Positions 38,286 through 48,533 of a stretch of DNA of 64,000 nucleotides are shown one piece after another. The position numbers were made by a program, and so were the translations under genes. This stretch comes from Cavia porcellus (Eukaryota; Chordata; Mammalia; Rodentia; Caviidae). The stretch spans positions 46,270,501 through 46,334,500 of the forward strand of contig NW_026947493.1 in the NCBI RefSeq assembly GCF_034190915.1, written 5' to 3'. The notes beneath the pieces were generated by a model, which was given only the letters and a program-made list of their open reading frames with translations, made no database searches and was not told where the DNA came from. Position 1 is the first letter of the stretch. Each line of letters starts with the position of its first letter.

Positions 38286-38288
38286 AGC

Positions 38289-38465
38289 CAGTGTGGCTGG
38301 TGCACACCTGTAACCCTAGAAGGCTGAGGCAGGAAGACTAAGCTCTAGTCTAGCCTAGACAGTCTAGCAATTTAGTGAGACTCTGTCTCAAAATAAAAAC
38401 ATAAAAGAAGCCTGGGGCTCTAGCTCCATGCAGAGATCCTAAGTTTCATCTCCAGTGCTGCAAAA
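38289..38465 (+). mobile_element. B1-dID dimeric SINE
   Basis: GTGTGGCTGGTGCACACCTG to GACTCTGTCTCAAAATAAAA, right arm GCCTGGGGCTCTAGCTCCAT. Confidence 0.83.
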
Positions 38466-38479
38466 TAAATAAATATTTT

Positions 38480-38615
38480 TAGTTTGTTTGTTTGTGACAG
38501 GTTCTCTCTGTGTAGTTCAGGTTGGCCTTGAATACATGTGACCCAGACTGGCCTCAAACTCACAGTGATCCTCCTGCCTCAGCCTCCTGAGTACTGGGAT
38601 TACAGACATGCACCC
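38480..38615 (-). mobile_element. B1 SINE
   Basis: TTGTTTGTTTGTGACAGGTT to GGGATTACAGACATGCACCC, duplication intact. Confidence 0.88.
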
Positions 38616-38631
38616 TAAGTTTTTTTTAAAA

Positions 38632-38695
38632 AAGAGCCTCCAGTGTAGCTCGGTGCAAAGGCTCGAGGTTCACTCGCCAGCCCTGTACCTCTCAA
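38632..38695 (+). mobile_element. dID arm
   Basis: AGAGCCTCCAGTGTAGCTCG and GAGGTTCACTCGCCAGCCC. Diverged right arm. Confidence 0.5.
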
Positions 38696-38702
38696 AGCCT
38701 GT

Positions 38703-38770
38703 GTGTATGTGCACATACACATACATATACATGATAGACAGACAAGCAGGCAGACAGACAGGCAGACAAT
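38703..38770. repeat. (CATA)n and (CAGA)n simple repeats
   Basis: ACATACACATACATATACAT followed by GACAGACAAGCAGGCAGACA-type units. Confidence 0.85.
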
Positions 38771-39245
38771 TAGTTCTGTCTTCACCAAGTTGGCTACAGA
38801 ACAATTTGCTGTTCCCTCTCCAAGTCTTCCTGTGACTGCAGGCAAAGAGGAAGTTGAGGAGAGATCCTCATTTGCTATTCTCTTCTGAAGAGTATAATAC
38901 AGAGCATAAGTTCTCTTAATCAGCAAATGCCACGTTCTGATTCTATACAATTTATGCACGGAGCTCCAAACAGAACTTTCAGAAAAAAACACAGCAAACT
39001 GTGAGCCCAAATAAATCTCTCCTTAAAAAAGAGAAGCACAGCACAACATAATTCTTCTGTAGTACAGCTCAGCCCTACTGCGGGCTTCCTGTGCTTGTTT
39101 TCCTTTGCTTTGAGTCTGATTACGTTTGGGGAGTGATGCTGGAGAGGAAAGCAACACCTGCCTCTGCCCCTGGCAGCTCTCGCGCCGCTGTTTTCCCCCA
39201 GCTCATCAGTATTTCTCAACTGAATAACAAGAACAACAATAAAGA
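38771..39245. other. Unique sequence
   Basis: The 131-codon minus-strand frame covers simple repeat and unique DNA with no recognised domain. Confidence 0.4.
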
Positions 39246-39246
39246 T

Positions 39247-39345
39247 GTGTAGGGGTGCCAGGGGCATAGTTCAGCAGGCATAAGTGCCTGCTTGGCAAGC
39301 ACAAGGTCCTGAGTTCAATTCCTGGTGCCAAGAAACAAAGCAAAA
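39247..39345 (+). mobile_element. ID SINE
   Basis: AGGGGTGCCAGGGGCATAGT to TTCAATTCCTGGTGCCAAGA. Confidence 0.87.
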
Positions 39346-39414
39346 CAAAAAAATAAAATCAAAATAAATAAATATGTATAGGGTAATGATGTCACTGCGA
39401 GGTGCTTTCTGAAA

Positions 39415-39500
39415 AAACAAAAAGGGAAAGAGGAGAGGGAGAGAGCGAGGAAAGGGGGAAAGAAAGAGGGAAGGGAGGAGGGAGAATACAGAAAAATGGA
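39415..39500. repeat. Purine-rich (GGAA/GAGA) tract
   Basis: About 85 bp of G/A-rich simple sequence. The opposing frames of 100-123 codons rich in Phe/Leu/Ser are artefacts of this tract. Confidence 0.75.
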
Positions 39501-39831
39501 AGGCCAGCAGCTGTTGGAGAAAAGAGAATGTTCCTGTCCTAACAAGGTGTTCACAGCCCAGACAGTGCTGAGTGATGCGGAGAAATAACATCGTGAGGAA
39601 GCAAGGGCTGTGCACACAGCTGGTCACCCTCCTGGGGGTCACTTGGGTAACAATCGTCCCTCATCAGCTGTTGTTTTCTGAGGCCACCCAAACTGGAGAC
39701 TTTTGGATAACGATGGTGGTAAGATGAGGGACACACGGGAGGTCAAACGTCATCCTCTCTAGCACAAAGCGCAGGAAATCCCCCTAAAAGAATTTATAAG
39801 CACGGGGTTCGGCTTCGTTATGCCTCTCAGG

Positions 39832-40065
39832 GCTGTGTTTCTGTGCTAGTTTCCTGGGGCCCCCACCACCAGGTTCCATCAGCCGAAGGGTTTCAGGTAA
39901 TAGAAATGTATCATGTTCGGGAGGCCAGATCTGAAACGCAGGAGTTGCAGGCTGGGCTCCTTCCACAGGCTGCAGGGAGGCGCTTTCCTCAGTTCTGCTG
40001 GCATCTTGGCTCCAGACAGTCCTAGTCTCAGCCTCCGTCTTTACAGGACCTTCTCCCATCCTGCC
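39832..40065 (-). mobile_element. MLT1-like LTR (MaLR)
   Basis: TGTGCTAGTTTCCTGGGGCC, AATAGAAATGTATCATGTTC, GGAGGCCAGATCTGAAACG and CAGCCTCCGTCTTTACAGGA follow the order of an antisense MLT1-type LTR. Frames of 60-95 codons here are therefore not genes. Confidence 0.55.
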
Positions 40066-40189
40066 TTCCATCTCTCATCAACACTGCTGGGATTTAGGGT
40101 TACCTGGGAAATCCACAGTGGTCTCATCTAGAGATCCTCCCCTGGATTAAACGTACAAAGATGATATTTTTCTTTCTCTTGTTTTTTGT

Positions 40190-40356
40190 TTTGTTCTGTT
40201 TTTGTTTTTTTGAGATAGGATCTCACTATGTAATTCAGGCTGGACTCAAGTCCATGAGGACTCAAGACTCATGAGGTAGCACAGGCTGGCCTTGAACTCA
40301 TGGCAGACTTCCTGCCAAAAGCAAGGATTACAGGCATGCACTGCTAGGCTCGGCCA
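40190..40356 (-). mobile_element. B1 SINE with internal repeat
   Basis: TTTTTGAGATAGGATCTCAC to GGATTACAGGCATGCACTGC. CATGAGGACTCAAGACTCAT is an extra 12-bp duplication inside the core. Confidence 0.85.
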
Positions 40357-40363
40357 TTTTAAA

Positions 40364-40530
40364 CTGGTTTTTTGTTTTTGTTTTTTGTCTTTTTTGAGAG
40401 ACGGTGTCACTATGCAGTTCAGGCTGGCCATGAGCTCACTTTGTAGCCCAGGCTGGTCGAACTCACATCGATCCTACTGCCTCAGCCTCCGGAGTGCTGG
40501 GATTACAGGCGTGAGCCACCACGCCCATCT
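40364..40530 (-). mobile_element. B1 SINE
   Basis: TGTCTTTTTTGAGAGACGGT to GGATTACAGGCGTGAGCCAC, duplication intact. Confidence 0.92.
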
Positions 40531-40589
40531 TAAACTGTTTTTTGATATTAATATTGTTGCTGGGTTTGGGGGGTTTTGTTTGTTTGGGC

Positions 40590-40662
40590 AGGTGTTGGTA
40601 CCGGGGCTGGAACTCACAACCTTGAGCTTGCCAAGCAGGCACTGTGCTGCTGTCCATCGTTT
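40590..40662 (-). mobile_element. ID SINE, diverged
   Basis: GGTACCGGGGCTGGAACTCA to GCCAAGCAGGCACTGTGCTG. The terminal ATCCCCAGC is changed. Confidence 0.7.
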
Positions 40663-40669
40663 GGGTCTC

Positions 40670-40822
40670 TTCCTTTCTTTTTTCTGAGGCGGAGTCTTAT
40701 TATGCAGTTTAGCTTGGCACTGAACTCCCTATGTAGCCCCAGCTGGCCTCAAAATTGCAGTGATCCTCCTGTCTCAGCCTCCCAAGAGCTAAGATTACAG
40801 GTTTGTGCTAGCACACCTAGTA
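40670..40822 (-). mobile_element. B1 SINE
   Basis: TTTTTTCTGAGGCGGAGTCT to AAGATTACAGGTTTGTGCTA, duplication intact. Confidence 0.9.
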
Positions 40823-40827
40823 GTCCA

Positions 40828-40985
40828 ACCAGTTTTTAGTGCACAGTTTAGTGGCACTGAGTACAATGATACAGTTGTGCAACCATCATTATTTATCATC
40901 TCTGATACTTTGTTGTCACTTCCCAAGCTGAAACTCTGCACGTGTCAAACACTAACTCTCCCTCTCCCTGTTCCAGCCTTCAGTG
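40828..40985 (+). mobile_element. Ancient LINE-1 (L1M-type) 3' fragment
   Basis: TTTTTAGTGCACAGTTTAGT, TACAGTTGTGCAACCATCAT and CAAGCTGAAACTCTGCACGT follow the order of L1M 3' UTR text. Conserved enough to be placed with reasonable confidence. Confidence 0.7.
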
Positions 40986-41004
40986 ACCCTCATTCTGTTA
41001 TTTT

Positions 41005-41190
41005 GTCTTTTTGTGATAATGAGGAGGAATCCAAGACCTTTGCTCTGAGCTACATCCCCGATGTTTTAATTGTATACTTTGAAATAGGACCTCACTCAGC
41101 AGCCCAGACTAGGCTTAAATTTTGAGCCTTCTGCCTCAGCCTCCCAGAGTGCTGAAATGAGAGGTGTATACCACATGTTCTGCCCTATTT
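41005..41190 (-). mobile_element. B1-dID dimeric SINE
   Basis: GAGGAATCCAAGACCTTTGC and GAGCTACATCCCCGATG right arm, left arm to GAAATGAGAGGTGTATACCA. Confidence 0.75.
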
Positions 41191-41805
41191 TTCAGATAAC
41201 GGAGCATTTGGGAGCTGAAGGATTAGTACTTGAGATCCTGTAGGCCACCATTCAACCAGATAAAGCTGTTAAACCTGAATATTTATTCCACTGTGTTACG
41301 TTCAGTATCAGCAAGTGTGGCAGCAGGCTGCTGGGGCTGCACGAAAAGTATAAATGTGATTTAGTTTTTGCTTTTTCTCTTTCGTCATTAGCTATAGATA
41401 ACCCAAAAAAGCCAGTGGTTTCAACCCACAGCCCAAGAGAATGAAACTTCCTCTGAGGCGAGGATGAGCTCCAGGGCCTTAGGAGTCCAGGCTGGGGGAG
41501 AGGGTCGGGAAAAGCCTGGGGGCTTATGACAAGCTAAACAGAAACCTTCCCATCCGGAGAGAGCACAGGAGGCACCCTGTCTGAAGTTGGTCAAAACAGC
41601 CCATTTTCCTTGTAAAAGAACAATGTCCACAATGGCCTCCAAAGAGGAAATGACACTCCTCAAAGCCCCTTTTGAGCATACAGTCACAGCCTGAGTTGTA
41701 ACTGGAGGCAGCTGTCACCTACAGGGCTCAGCCAGCCTCACTCCGGAGCCCAGTTTCTCTCTGTGACAGTCTGTCTTAGTGGCTCTCTCTTTGCTGGGCA
41801 TCAGT
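41191..41805. other. Unique sequence
   Basis: Two overlapping minus-strand frames (64-88 codons) and no recognised domain. Confidence 0.4.
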
Positions 41806-41809
41806 CTTG

Positions 41810-42165
41810 CCCACAATTTAGAGGAGGACAGGTTCACTTTGGCTCGGGGTCTTGGCTGTTCCAAGGCAGAAATGGTATGGTGGAAGGGCTCGGCCCCAGA
41901 GTGCTGTCTCATCCAGGGTAGGCAGGAAGCAGAGAGCCAAGGCGAGAGCCCAAGAGAGAGATGCAGCCCTCTGGGTCAGCCTTCAGCAACCCCCTCTTCT
42001 GACCAGGCCCCAGCCCTCCCCAAACACATTTAGCTATGAGTTAATCGGTAGAATTATCGCGGATGAGTGTAAGGCCTGCGTGATCCAACTGCCGGCCACA
42101 AGCCCCACTTCTGAAACACGTGAGAATTTGAGGGGACGTTCTAGACCTAAATCCTAACATTTTGT
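41810..42165 (-). mobile_element. Old MaLR-like LTR
   Basis: GGTATGGTGGAAGGGCTCGG, GGCAGGAAGCAGAGAGCCAA, GAGTTAATCGGTAGAATTAT, CACAAGCCCCACTTCTGAAA and CTAGACCTAAATCCTAACA correspond to the reverse orientation of the family seen at 1515-2005. The overlapping 84- and 101-codon frames are therefore repeat-derived. Confidence 0.6.
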
Positions 42166-43108
42166 TCTGCCCCTCGAAAGATTCGTGTCCATCTCACTAT
42201 GCAAAATCACCTCAGTCTATCTCCAGGAGTTGTCAAAATCCATCACTGGTGAAATCTCAACTCCAAAGCCCCTTCTGTGACTGAAAGCAAACTTCTAGTT
42301 GTGAGACTATAAAAAGAGAGAGAGAGAATGAAATACTTCTAGCATGCAATGCACGGCACAGGTCAAAAATTCTCATTCTAGGAGGAAGAAATAGAGGATA
42401 CAAAGCAAGACCAAAACCTAGGAGGGAAAACATTAAATCCCACAGTTCCAGCGTGAGTACCCCCAGCAAGCTGAGGTGAGACGTCACCTCCAAGGGGCTT
42501 GGGCAGCTCACTGCTATGGCGTTGCAGTTTGAAGCCCTCCTGGGGAGGCTCTGGGGGAGGGTGGCTTTGCTCACTACCTGCCGCCTTCCTCAGCAGAGAG
42601 CCCGCATTCTGGCATCTCTAATTTCATGGGGTCTCAACCACACTTTTGGCTTCATTCTCATAACTTTGCATACTGCCCTCTTAGGGGCACTTAGCCTGGC
42701 CTCCTGCCCATTCTGGAATTCGAGTGCAGCCCACATGGAAGCACAGTTCGCCTGTGAAGACAACCCCAGGGGTGATGTCAAGCTCTGCTGCCAGGCCAAG
42801 CAGCAGTCAGCCCCTCTTGAATCAGGGCTGAGGAGCAGAGCCCTTCAAGGGCCTAGATGTCTGACTACTGTGAAAGAAATCCTGGAAAACCAATTCTATA
42901 GGTGCCCCTTCTCAAGCAAGGGGCCCAAGGACTCTTCTCAAATGAGAGCATTGTAATGTCATATCTTTGAGCTTGCAAAGAGCCAGTCTTGCTGTTTCCT
43001 GAGATGCCCTCAAGCCATCTTTCCTATCGTCCTGATGCAAAGTATTGACTTCCTTTTAATGTTAATCTTTCCAACAAAGATACTCTTCCTTTGTCCCTTT
43101 ATGACATG
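42166..43108. other. Unique sequence with a 146-codon frame
   Basis: A 42516-42956 plus-strand frame starts ATGGCGTTGCAG and has no recognised domain. The text (TCAACCACACTTTTGGCTTC, AAGCAGCAGTCAGCCCCTCT) has the feel of an old LTR or ERV-derived repeat, but I cannot name it. No splice or polyadenylation evidence. Confidence 0.3.
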
Positions 43109-43111
43109 TAT

Positions 43112-43265
43112 CCTTGGCTGGGCATGCTTGTAGTCCCAACACTCAGGAGGCTGAGGCAGGAGGATCATCATGAGTTCAAGGCTAGCCTGGGGCACATAGT
43201 GAGCTCAAAAACAGCCTGGGCTATACAATGAAGCCCTGTTTCAAAAAACAAACCAACAAAAAAGA
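43112..43265 (+). mobile_element. B1 SINE
   Basis: TTGGCTGGGCATGCTTGTAG to GCCCTGTTTCAAAAAACAAA, duplication intact. Confidence 0.9.
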
Positions 43266-43466
43266 CAGAGGGTCACTAGTCCAATTGCTAATGATGGAGT
43301 CCTTGTTCCCTAAGCCAGCCTATAATGTCTGCAATTCCTAAGAGCATTCTGGTCTCTTGAGCTCTAGTCAAAATTTCCCATCAAGCTGGAACAACTGTCC
43401 AATCAAAAACTCACCCCAAACATAAACTGTCATATTGAAAAATTCGCTTGCCCTCTAACCAGCTGT

Positions 43467-43710
43467 AAATGAAGGATCAGGAAGTATCTTTTGATTGATG
43501 ATGCCCACTTATAAATGAAGAATTAGGAGCAGCATCTTCTGATTGATCCTGTGAATAATGACAGATTCAAATGAAGGATTACAAATAGTGTGTTTCTGGG
43601 CTGGGCAAGGTGGTGCATGCCTGTGATCCCAGAATTCGGGAATTTGAGACATGAGCAATGAAAGTTTGACCCAACCCAGCCTATGTATCAAGACCCTATT
43701 TCAAAAAACC

Positions 43711-43741
<31 letters not shown>

Positions 43742-43762
43742 ATGGCACTTTTTTTGATTGAT
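43467..43762. repeat. Direct repeats of about 46-56 bp
   Basis: Unit starts AAATGAAG at 43467, 43513 and 43569. Unit ends TGATTGAT at 43492, 43540 and 43755. The third unit is split by a B1. Confidence 0.7.
43597..43743 (+). mobile_element. B1-type SINE with (AAAT)n tail
   Basis: GGGCTGGGCAAGGTGGTGCA to GACCCTATTTCAAAAAACC, then (AAAT)9 at 43710-43743. Confidence 0.85.
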
Positions 43763-43935
43763 CCAAAGAACAGTATTCAGGAGCTGTAAGCCTGGCATGT
43801 CCTACACATGTCTTTTCTTTTTATATGAAATATCTTGGTTAACCAGCTAACCATGGGTTTTTACGGCTTCCGACCCATCCCACCCAGTTGGCTGTCTCGT
43901 GTTCCCCAGCTCTCATCTCTTACCTCAGAATTGCA

Positions 43936-44065
43936 CTGTGCATGGTGGCATTTACCTGTAATCCCACCTATTCAAGATAGGTTGAAGTGGCAAGATCCCA
44001 AGCCTGAGACCAACCTGGGCAATTTAGAGAAATCTTGTCTCAAATTTAAAAAGAAAATTATTTTT
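43936..44065 (+). mobile_element. B1-dID left arm
   Basis: GTGCATGGTGGCATTTACCT to AATCTTGTCTCAAATTTAAA with AACCTGGGCAATTTAGAGAA. Confidence 0.8.
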
Positions 44066-44086
44066 TAAAAAGAGTTTAGGGCCTGC

Positions 44087-44360
44087 TGTGTTAGCACATG
44101 CAAGTAATCCCAGCACGTGGGAGGCTGAGGCCAGTGGATTGCTGTGAGTTTGAGGCAAGCTTTGGCTACATAGTGAATTTAAGACCAGCCTGAACTACAT
44201 AGGTCGCAAAAAAAAAATTTTTTTAAGGGGGTAGAGTATATACATCTGTAGTTTTAGCACTCGTACTCGGAGGCTGAGGTAGGATGATTGAGTCCAAGAC
44301 CAACCTAGGTACATAGTGAGTTCAAGAACTGTTAGACCCTGTCTCAAAAAAAAAAAAAAG
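44087..44360 (+). mobile_element. Two sense B1 SINEs in a row
   Basis: 44087-44222: GGCCTGCTGTGTTAGCACAT to CATAGGTCGC plus A9. 44227-44360: GGGGTAGAGTATATACATCT to GACCCTGTCTC plus A14. Confidence 0.83.
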
Positions 44361-44612
44361 CCAATGGTTGGTTCTCTCTCTCCGTGTTCTCAGAATAAAG
44401 GCCTCTTTTGTTTTATACTTCTCATCTTCAGGAAATAATCCTATTATTTGGATCAACCTGGAGAAACCTGTGCAAGATGAAAAGTAAACAGTCACACAAA
44501 TAACATGTGATCATTTTAATTTTGAGGCTTTTCTGCTGATGTGACTCTTACTCCCTAGGCTGTGGCAGCATTGGAGTACATTTCTGGCCTAATATTTCAA
44601 AATATAAATTTT

Positions 44613-44720
44613 ATGCCAGGCGTAGTGGCACATGCCTGTCACTCAGCACTTGGGAGGCTGAGGCAGGAGGTCACTGTGAGTTTGAGACCTGAACTACACA
44701 GATCCTCAACAGTGACCAAA
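44613..44720 (+). mobile_element. B1 SINE, core deleted
   Basis: TGCCAGGCGTAGTGGCACAT to ACACAGATCC. Confidence 0.8.
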
Positions 44721-45170
44721 TCAAAGGAGGCCATTTATTTTAGTAAGAAGGAAATAAGATTTATTTAAGCTCCGAGGGGATAACGAGGCTCATTCCTCTC
44801 CAATGAGCCCCTCACTCAGTGCAACTGTTTCAGGGTCTCTGCTAACAAAGAATCAACAGGATTTCAGGCGCTTCCGCCCTCTTGGGTGGGATCCATCGCT
44901 CCCTCCCTTGCCTGAGGGGCTGGCCTCCCCTTTCAGGATCTGTGCATTCTGTCCTTTCCTCTGTCCTTTCTGAAGTGTGTGCCTGAGGCCTGAGAAGTTG
45001 AAAGAAGCTGTGGTCTCCAAAAGAAAAAAAAACAGTCTAAGTTTTAAAGTTCCATTTTACAGTGCTGGTTCCATATACAGCTGATGAGTCACAGCAGGTC
45101 ATTTTTCTAAACATTTAAATCTTGTCAGATACCAGTCCTGTACAGGTATTATCTTTATTTTTGGAGTTTT
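44721..45170. other. Unique sequence
   Basis: Nothing recognised. Confidence 0.4.
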
Positions 45171-45183
45171 TGTGGGGTTTTTT

Positions 45184-45274
45184 CGTTGTTGTTGTTGTTG
45201 TTGTTTGCTTTTGGGGGGGGGTACTGGGGATTGAACTCAGGACCTTGCACTTGCCACTGAGCTAAACCCCAGAA
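45184..45274 (-). mobile_element. ID SINE with (GTT)n flank
   Basis: (GTT)7 at 45186-45206, G9, GTACTGGGGATTGAACTCAG to TTGCCACTGAGCTAAACCCC. Confidence 0.8.
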
Positions 45275-45276
45275 AT

Positions 45277-45354
45277 TTTTGGCTTTTTTGAGACGAGCTT
45301 TCTATGTAGTTCAGGCTGAGCATGAATTTGCGATCCTCCTGACTCAGCCTCCAA
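45277..45354 (-). mobile_element. B1 SINE fragment
   Basis: CTTTTTTGAGACGAGCTTTC to CTGACTCAGCCTCCAAAG. The 5' third of the element is absent. Confidence 0.78.
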
Positions 45355-45660
45355 AGTTAAATTTAATTTTAAATGGAAATGCGTATAATGGCGATTTAAT
45401 GCTTCCTCTGACATTTGCTGTGACTTGTGGAGGCTGCATAGGAGTTGAAAAAAGCCTCATGATTTGAACATAATTCAGAACACTCTTTATACATTATGTG
45501 GCAACATCTTCACAAGGGTAAATCCATTTTTAAATTGTCTTCCTTGTTAATAATTGCTACACCCAAAACATCATAAGGGCTGTTTTCCATTGACCATGAC
45601 ACTTTTTAATTTAATTTCTATTTCTAAGCCTATGGATAATCACTTTACAACGTTATGGCC
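45355..45660. other. Unique AT-rich sequence
   Basis: Nothing recognised. Confidence 0.4.
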
Positions 45661-45663
45661 ATT

Positions 45664-45902
45664 TTCAAACCTGAGAATCTTACTATGGAAACTGAGATAA
45701 GAGGATTGTCAAGAGTTCAAGACCAATTTGAACTACATAGTGGGACTCTTGTCTCAAAACACCAAAGCAAAAAATCAAGCCAGCCGTGGGGGTACAAACC
45801 TACAGTCCCAAGGGGCCCCAGCCCTTGGGGAGCTGAGGCAGGAGAAACACCAAGAGTGTGAGGCCAGCCTGGACTACATAGCAAAACCCTGTCTCAAAAG
45901 GC
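45664..45902 (+). mobile_element. B1 fragment followed by B1
   Basis: 45664-45768: AAACCTGAGAATCTTACTAT to GACTCTTGTCTCAAAACACC. 45777-45902: AGCCAGCCGTGGGGGTACAA to AACCCTGTCTCAAAAGGCC. Confidence 0.82.
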
Positions 45903-46008
45903 CAAAACCCAAACCAGGGGCTGGAGATTTAGCTCAGCGGCATAAGCGCCTGCCCTGCAAGCAGGCAGTCGTGAGTTCGATCCCCGGTACCGATAAAAAG
46001 GAAAAAGA

Positions 46009-46046
<38 letters not shown>

Positions 46047-46062
46047 ATCAAAACCCAAACCA
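45903..46062 (+). mobile_element. Young ID SINE, near-consensus
   Basis: GGGGCTGGAGATTTAGCTCA to TTCGATCCCCGGTACCGATA, AAAAGGAAAAAGAC and a 35-nt A tail. Perfect 14-bp target duplication CAAAACCCAAACCA at 45903-45916 and 46049-46062. Confidence 0.97.
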
Positions 46063-46305
46063 AACCAACAAAAACAACTGAGCGGCAGTGTCCAGGCCAC
46101 GCATTTGATCTGTAACATTGCACTGTTGGCTGCCTGAGAGAGGATGGGAAGGCTCCCCCTAGGGGATAGGCCCGTGCCTGCGCTAACATCCACACCAGGC
46201 ACCCAGGAATTACTCTGGAGGTGCCACAGGCTGGAGTCCTTACCCTGCCGGGGTCCTCTCTTCTGCTCTGCTGCAGTGTGCACTTCACCTACACAAACTG
46301 GAAGA
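46063..46305. other. Unique sequence
   Basis: Minus-strand frames of 119-129 codons run from here into the ID poly-A (their Phe run) and are artefacts. Confidence 0.5.
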
Positions 46306-46308
46306 TAC

Positions 46309-46450
46309 GGCAGGCGTGGTGGTGGACATCTGTAATCCCAGCACTTGGCAGGCTGTGGCAGGAGGATAGCTGCTAGTTGGGGGGCAGCTGGGGCTACGTA
46401 TGAGTTCAGGGCCAGCCTAAGCTAGATAGCGAGGCCCTGCCTCAAACAAG
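46309..46450 (+). mobile_element. B1 SINE
   Basis: ACGGCAGGCGTGGTGGTGGA to GGCCCTGCCTCAAACAAGG, duplication intact. Confidence 0.88.
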
Positions 46451-46666
46451 GAGGAGAAGGACGGGGTGGGGAGGGGGGAGGAGAGGAAAGATACAATTAT
46501 TAAGAATTTTAATGCTTCCGGATACTAAACCAGGTACCTGGGTCTCCCCAGCCTGGGTTCTCCCATATCCGTAGAACGATACGGATCTCAGCAGGAAAGG
46601 GGATGTCTCATCCCTGTTAGTATGGCTTCGAGCATTGCACCCTCACCAAGCAGGATGGTCACTTTT

Positions 46667-46808
46667 GCTTGCATGGTGGCACATCCCTGTAACCTCAGCT
46701 CTCTGGGAGGCTGAGACAGGAGGATCACAGTGAATTTGAGTCAGCTAGAGCTACATAGTTCAAATTCAGCCTGATGTGCATAGTGAGACTAAGGTCTCCC
46801 AAAAACAA
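46667..46808 (+). mobile_element. B1 SINE
   Basis: TTGCTTGCATGGTGGCACAT to GACTAAGGTCTCCCAAAAAC. Confidence 0.85.
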
Positions 46809-46959
46809 CAACAAACGACATTAACATTAGAAAAAGCTAGGTAACGGATTGTTAAGAACTGCCACTGGTATGTCTGCAGCTTTTCTGGAATAATCAAATG
46901 TTCTTCACAGCAGACTGAGAAGGGAAGGAGGGCCAGCACCCTGCATCGGGATCAGATAC

Positions 46960-47082
46960 ACAGGCTTGAGCTGGCTTCTACTCCAGGTTTTACTATGAAT
47001 TAGTTAAAGTTAGTTATGTGTCCTTGGGCACATTGCTTGATTTCTAATCTCTTACCTTCCTGGAAAAAGTGAAGATAATTAA
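46960..47082 (+). mobile_element. MIR SINE relic
   Basis: CCAGGTTTTACTATGAATTA, TTATGTGTCCTTGGGCACAT and GATTTCTAATCTCTTACCTT match the MIR core in order. Confidence 0.7.
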
Positions 47083-47203
47083 TTTTTTTTTTTGGAGATG
47101 GGGTATCACTGTGTGATTCAGGCTGGCCTTGAACTCATAGTGATCTTCCTGCTTCAGCCTCCTGAGCACTGGGATTGCAGGTGTGGGCCATCACTCGCAG
47201 CTC
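47083..47203 (-). mobile_element. B1 SINE, single core
   Basis: TTTTTTTTTGGAGATGGGGT to GGGATTGCAGGTGTGGGCCA. Confidence 0.87.
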
Positions 47204-47700
47204 AGAGTGATCATGGTAAAAGTTCCAGAGAACACCTAAGGGCACAGAGCTGCTGATGTTGGAAGCTAAAACAGTGAAGGCGTGGCCTCCGTTCGGTGCC
47301 CTTGAACAGGCATATTTTAAGTCTCCTGGAGATTGGCTTTCCCGGGAGAGTGGGGATTCGGAAGGGCTTCTCCCTTCCACAGTTTGAATCGGAATGGTGG
47401 ATTCCGCTGGCAGCTCCTGAAAACCTGACAGCTGTCAGGAAAGAGAGAAGTACAGAAAAAGAGTTCTTCCCCGAAGGAGCTAAATGCTGACCTTGCGGTC
47501 TCACGCTGAGCTCAGGCTGGTGCTAATGAGTCAGTTTTAAGCTAATAAGAGGGGTCCAGTTAGGAGGAGCAAGCTGGGCTACACAGGGAGTCCAAGGAGG
47601 CGTCCCCAGGGGAGGGCCTGGTTCACAGACGTAGAGAAACAGGAAAATGACAAAGGGTGACACTCGCAGCCACCACATGATATGATACTGCATCAGCTCC
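47204..47700. other. Unique sequence
   Basis: Minus-strand frames of 81-97 codons without a recognised domain. Nothing else seen. Confidence 0.4.
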
Positions 47701-47912
47701 TCAGTCCTTTGTTTTCCTTTCCTTTCCTTTTTTATTTTTCTTTCTTTTCTTTCTTCTTCTTCTTTTTTTTTCTAATCTTTTTGAGACAGGGTCTTGCTAT
47801 GCAGGTAAGGCTGGCCTTGAGCTCACTTTGTAGTCCAGGCTGGTCTTGAATTTGCAACGATCCTCCTGCCTCAGCTTCCTGAGTGCTGGGATTACAGATG
47901 TGTGCCATCTGA
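47700..47912 (-). mobile_element. B1 SINE with degraded pyrimidine tail
   Basis: A CTTTTC-rich stretch at 47710-47775, TCTTTTTGAGACAGGGTCTT to GGGATTACAGATGTGTGCCA, duplication intact. Confidence 0.9.
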
Positions 47913-48085
47913 CAGCCATTCTTTCCAGGGTGAGTGAAATCTGTGTTGTTTTAATTTGCATCTCTCTAATCACCAGTGATGTTGACCATGTTTTCATATA
48001 TTTATTTTGCTGTGTGTTTCTTCATCTGAGAGCTGCATGTTCATCTCAGATGCCCATTTTTGGATTGTGTCTTTATATCAGGAGG
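47912..48085 (+). mobile_element. LINE-1 3' UTR fragment
   Basis: TTTAATTTGCATCTCTCTAA, CACCAGTGATGTTGACCATG and TCAGATGCCCATTTTTGGAT are the standard order of mammalian L1 3' UTR text. 5' and 3' truncated. Confidence 0.8.
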
Positions 48086-48530
48086 CCGCCTGCAGTAGGG
48101 CGGCTCATCCAGCAAGAAGACTCATGCTCCTTGGACTCTCGGTGTCATTTCATCTTCGCTTCGTCTGCCTCTGCCTCTCCTCTATATTCTAGTCTTTAAA
48201 AACAGAATTAGCAGGATTCAGGTCATCAGTGGAAGTTTGGGGTCCCGAAGAGTGGTTTTGCTTTACTGTTGTTATTGTTTGCAGTTTCCTCCTCATGTCC
48301 ACGGCAGAACGTGTCTGTGGGAGGACTTGGCCCGCACAGAGTGAGGGTCAGTCACAATATGCTTTCTCTCGCCCCCAAATCACTCAAGCTGTGCTGTCAG
48401 GTTTTCCTTTGGGACCAGACCAATGTTAGCTAGCATAGTGGGACTTAACTGGTGTGATTGCACTGGGTTTTCACCCTCCTAGAATGGAGATTATCAAGTG
48501 CCTGCACATTCCTTATCCAAAATATATGAT
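48086..48530. other. Unique sequence
   Basis: Short frames only. No repeat recognised. Confidence 0.4.
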
Positions 48531-48533
48531 CAT

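Larger units (their letters stand above)
43285..44460 (+). mobile_element. Putative ERV LTR with repeated U3 units, opened by SINEs
   Basis: AACAACTGTCCAATCAAAAA at the 5' side and CTCTCCGTGTTCTCAGAATAAAGG at the 3' side give a U3-R-like layout with an AATAAAG signal. Three AAATGAAGGAT...TTGATTGAT units lie in U3 (43467, 43513, 43569). SINEs at 43597-43743 and 43936-44360 interrupt it. Confidence 0.45.

Noticed and set aside
39784..40131. Opposing frames of 60-95 codons
   Set aside because: The region matches an antisense MLT1-type LTR.
45894..46288. 119- and 129-codon minus-strand frames with a Phe run
   Set aside because: The Phe run is the poly-A tail of the young ID at 45903-46062; the rest is unique DNA without a domain.
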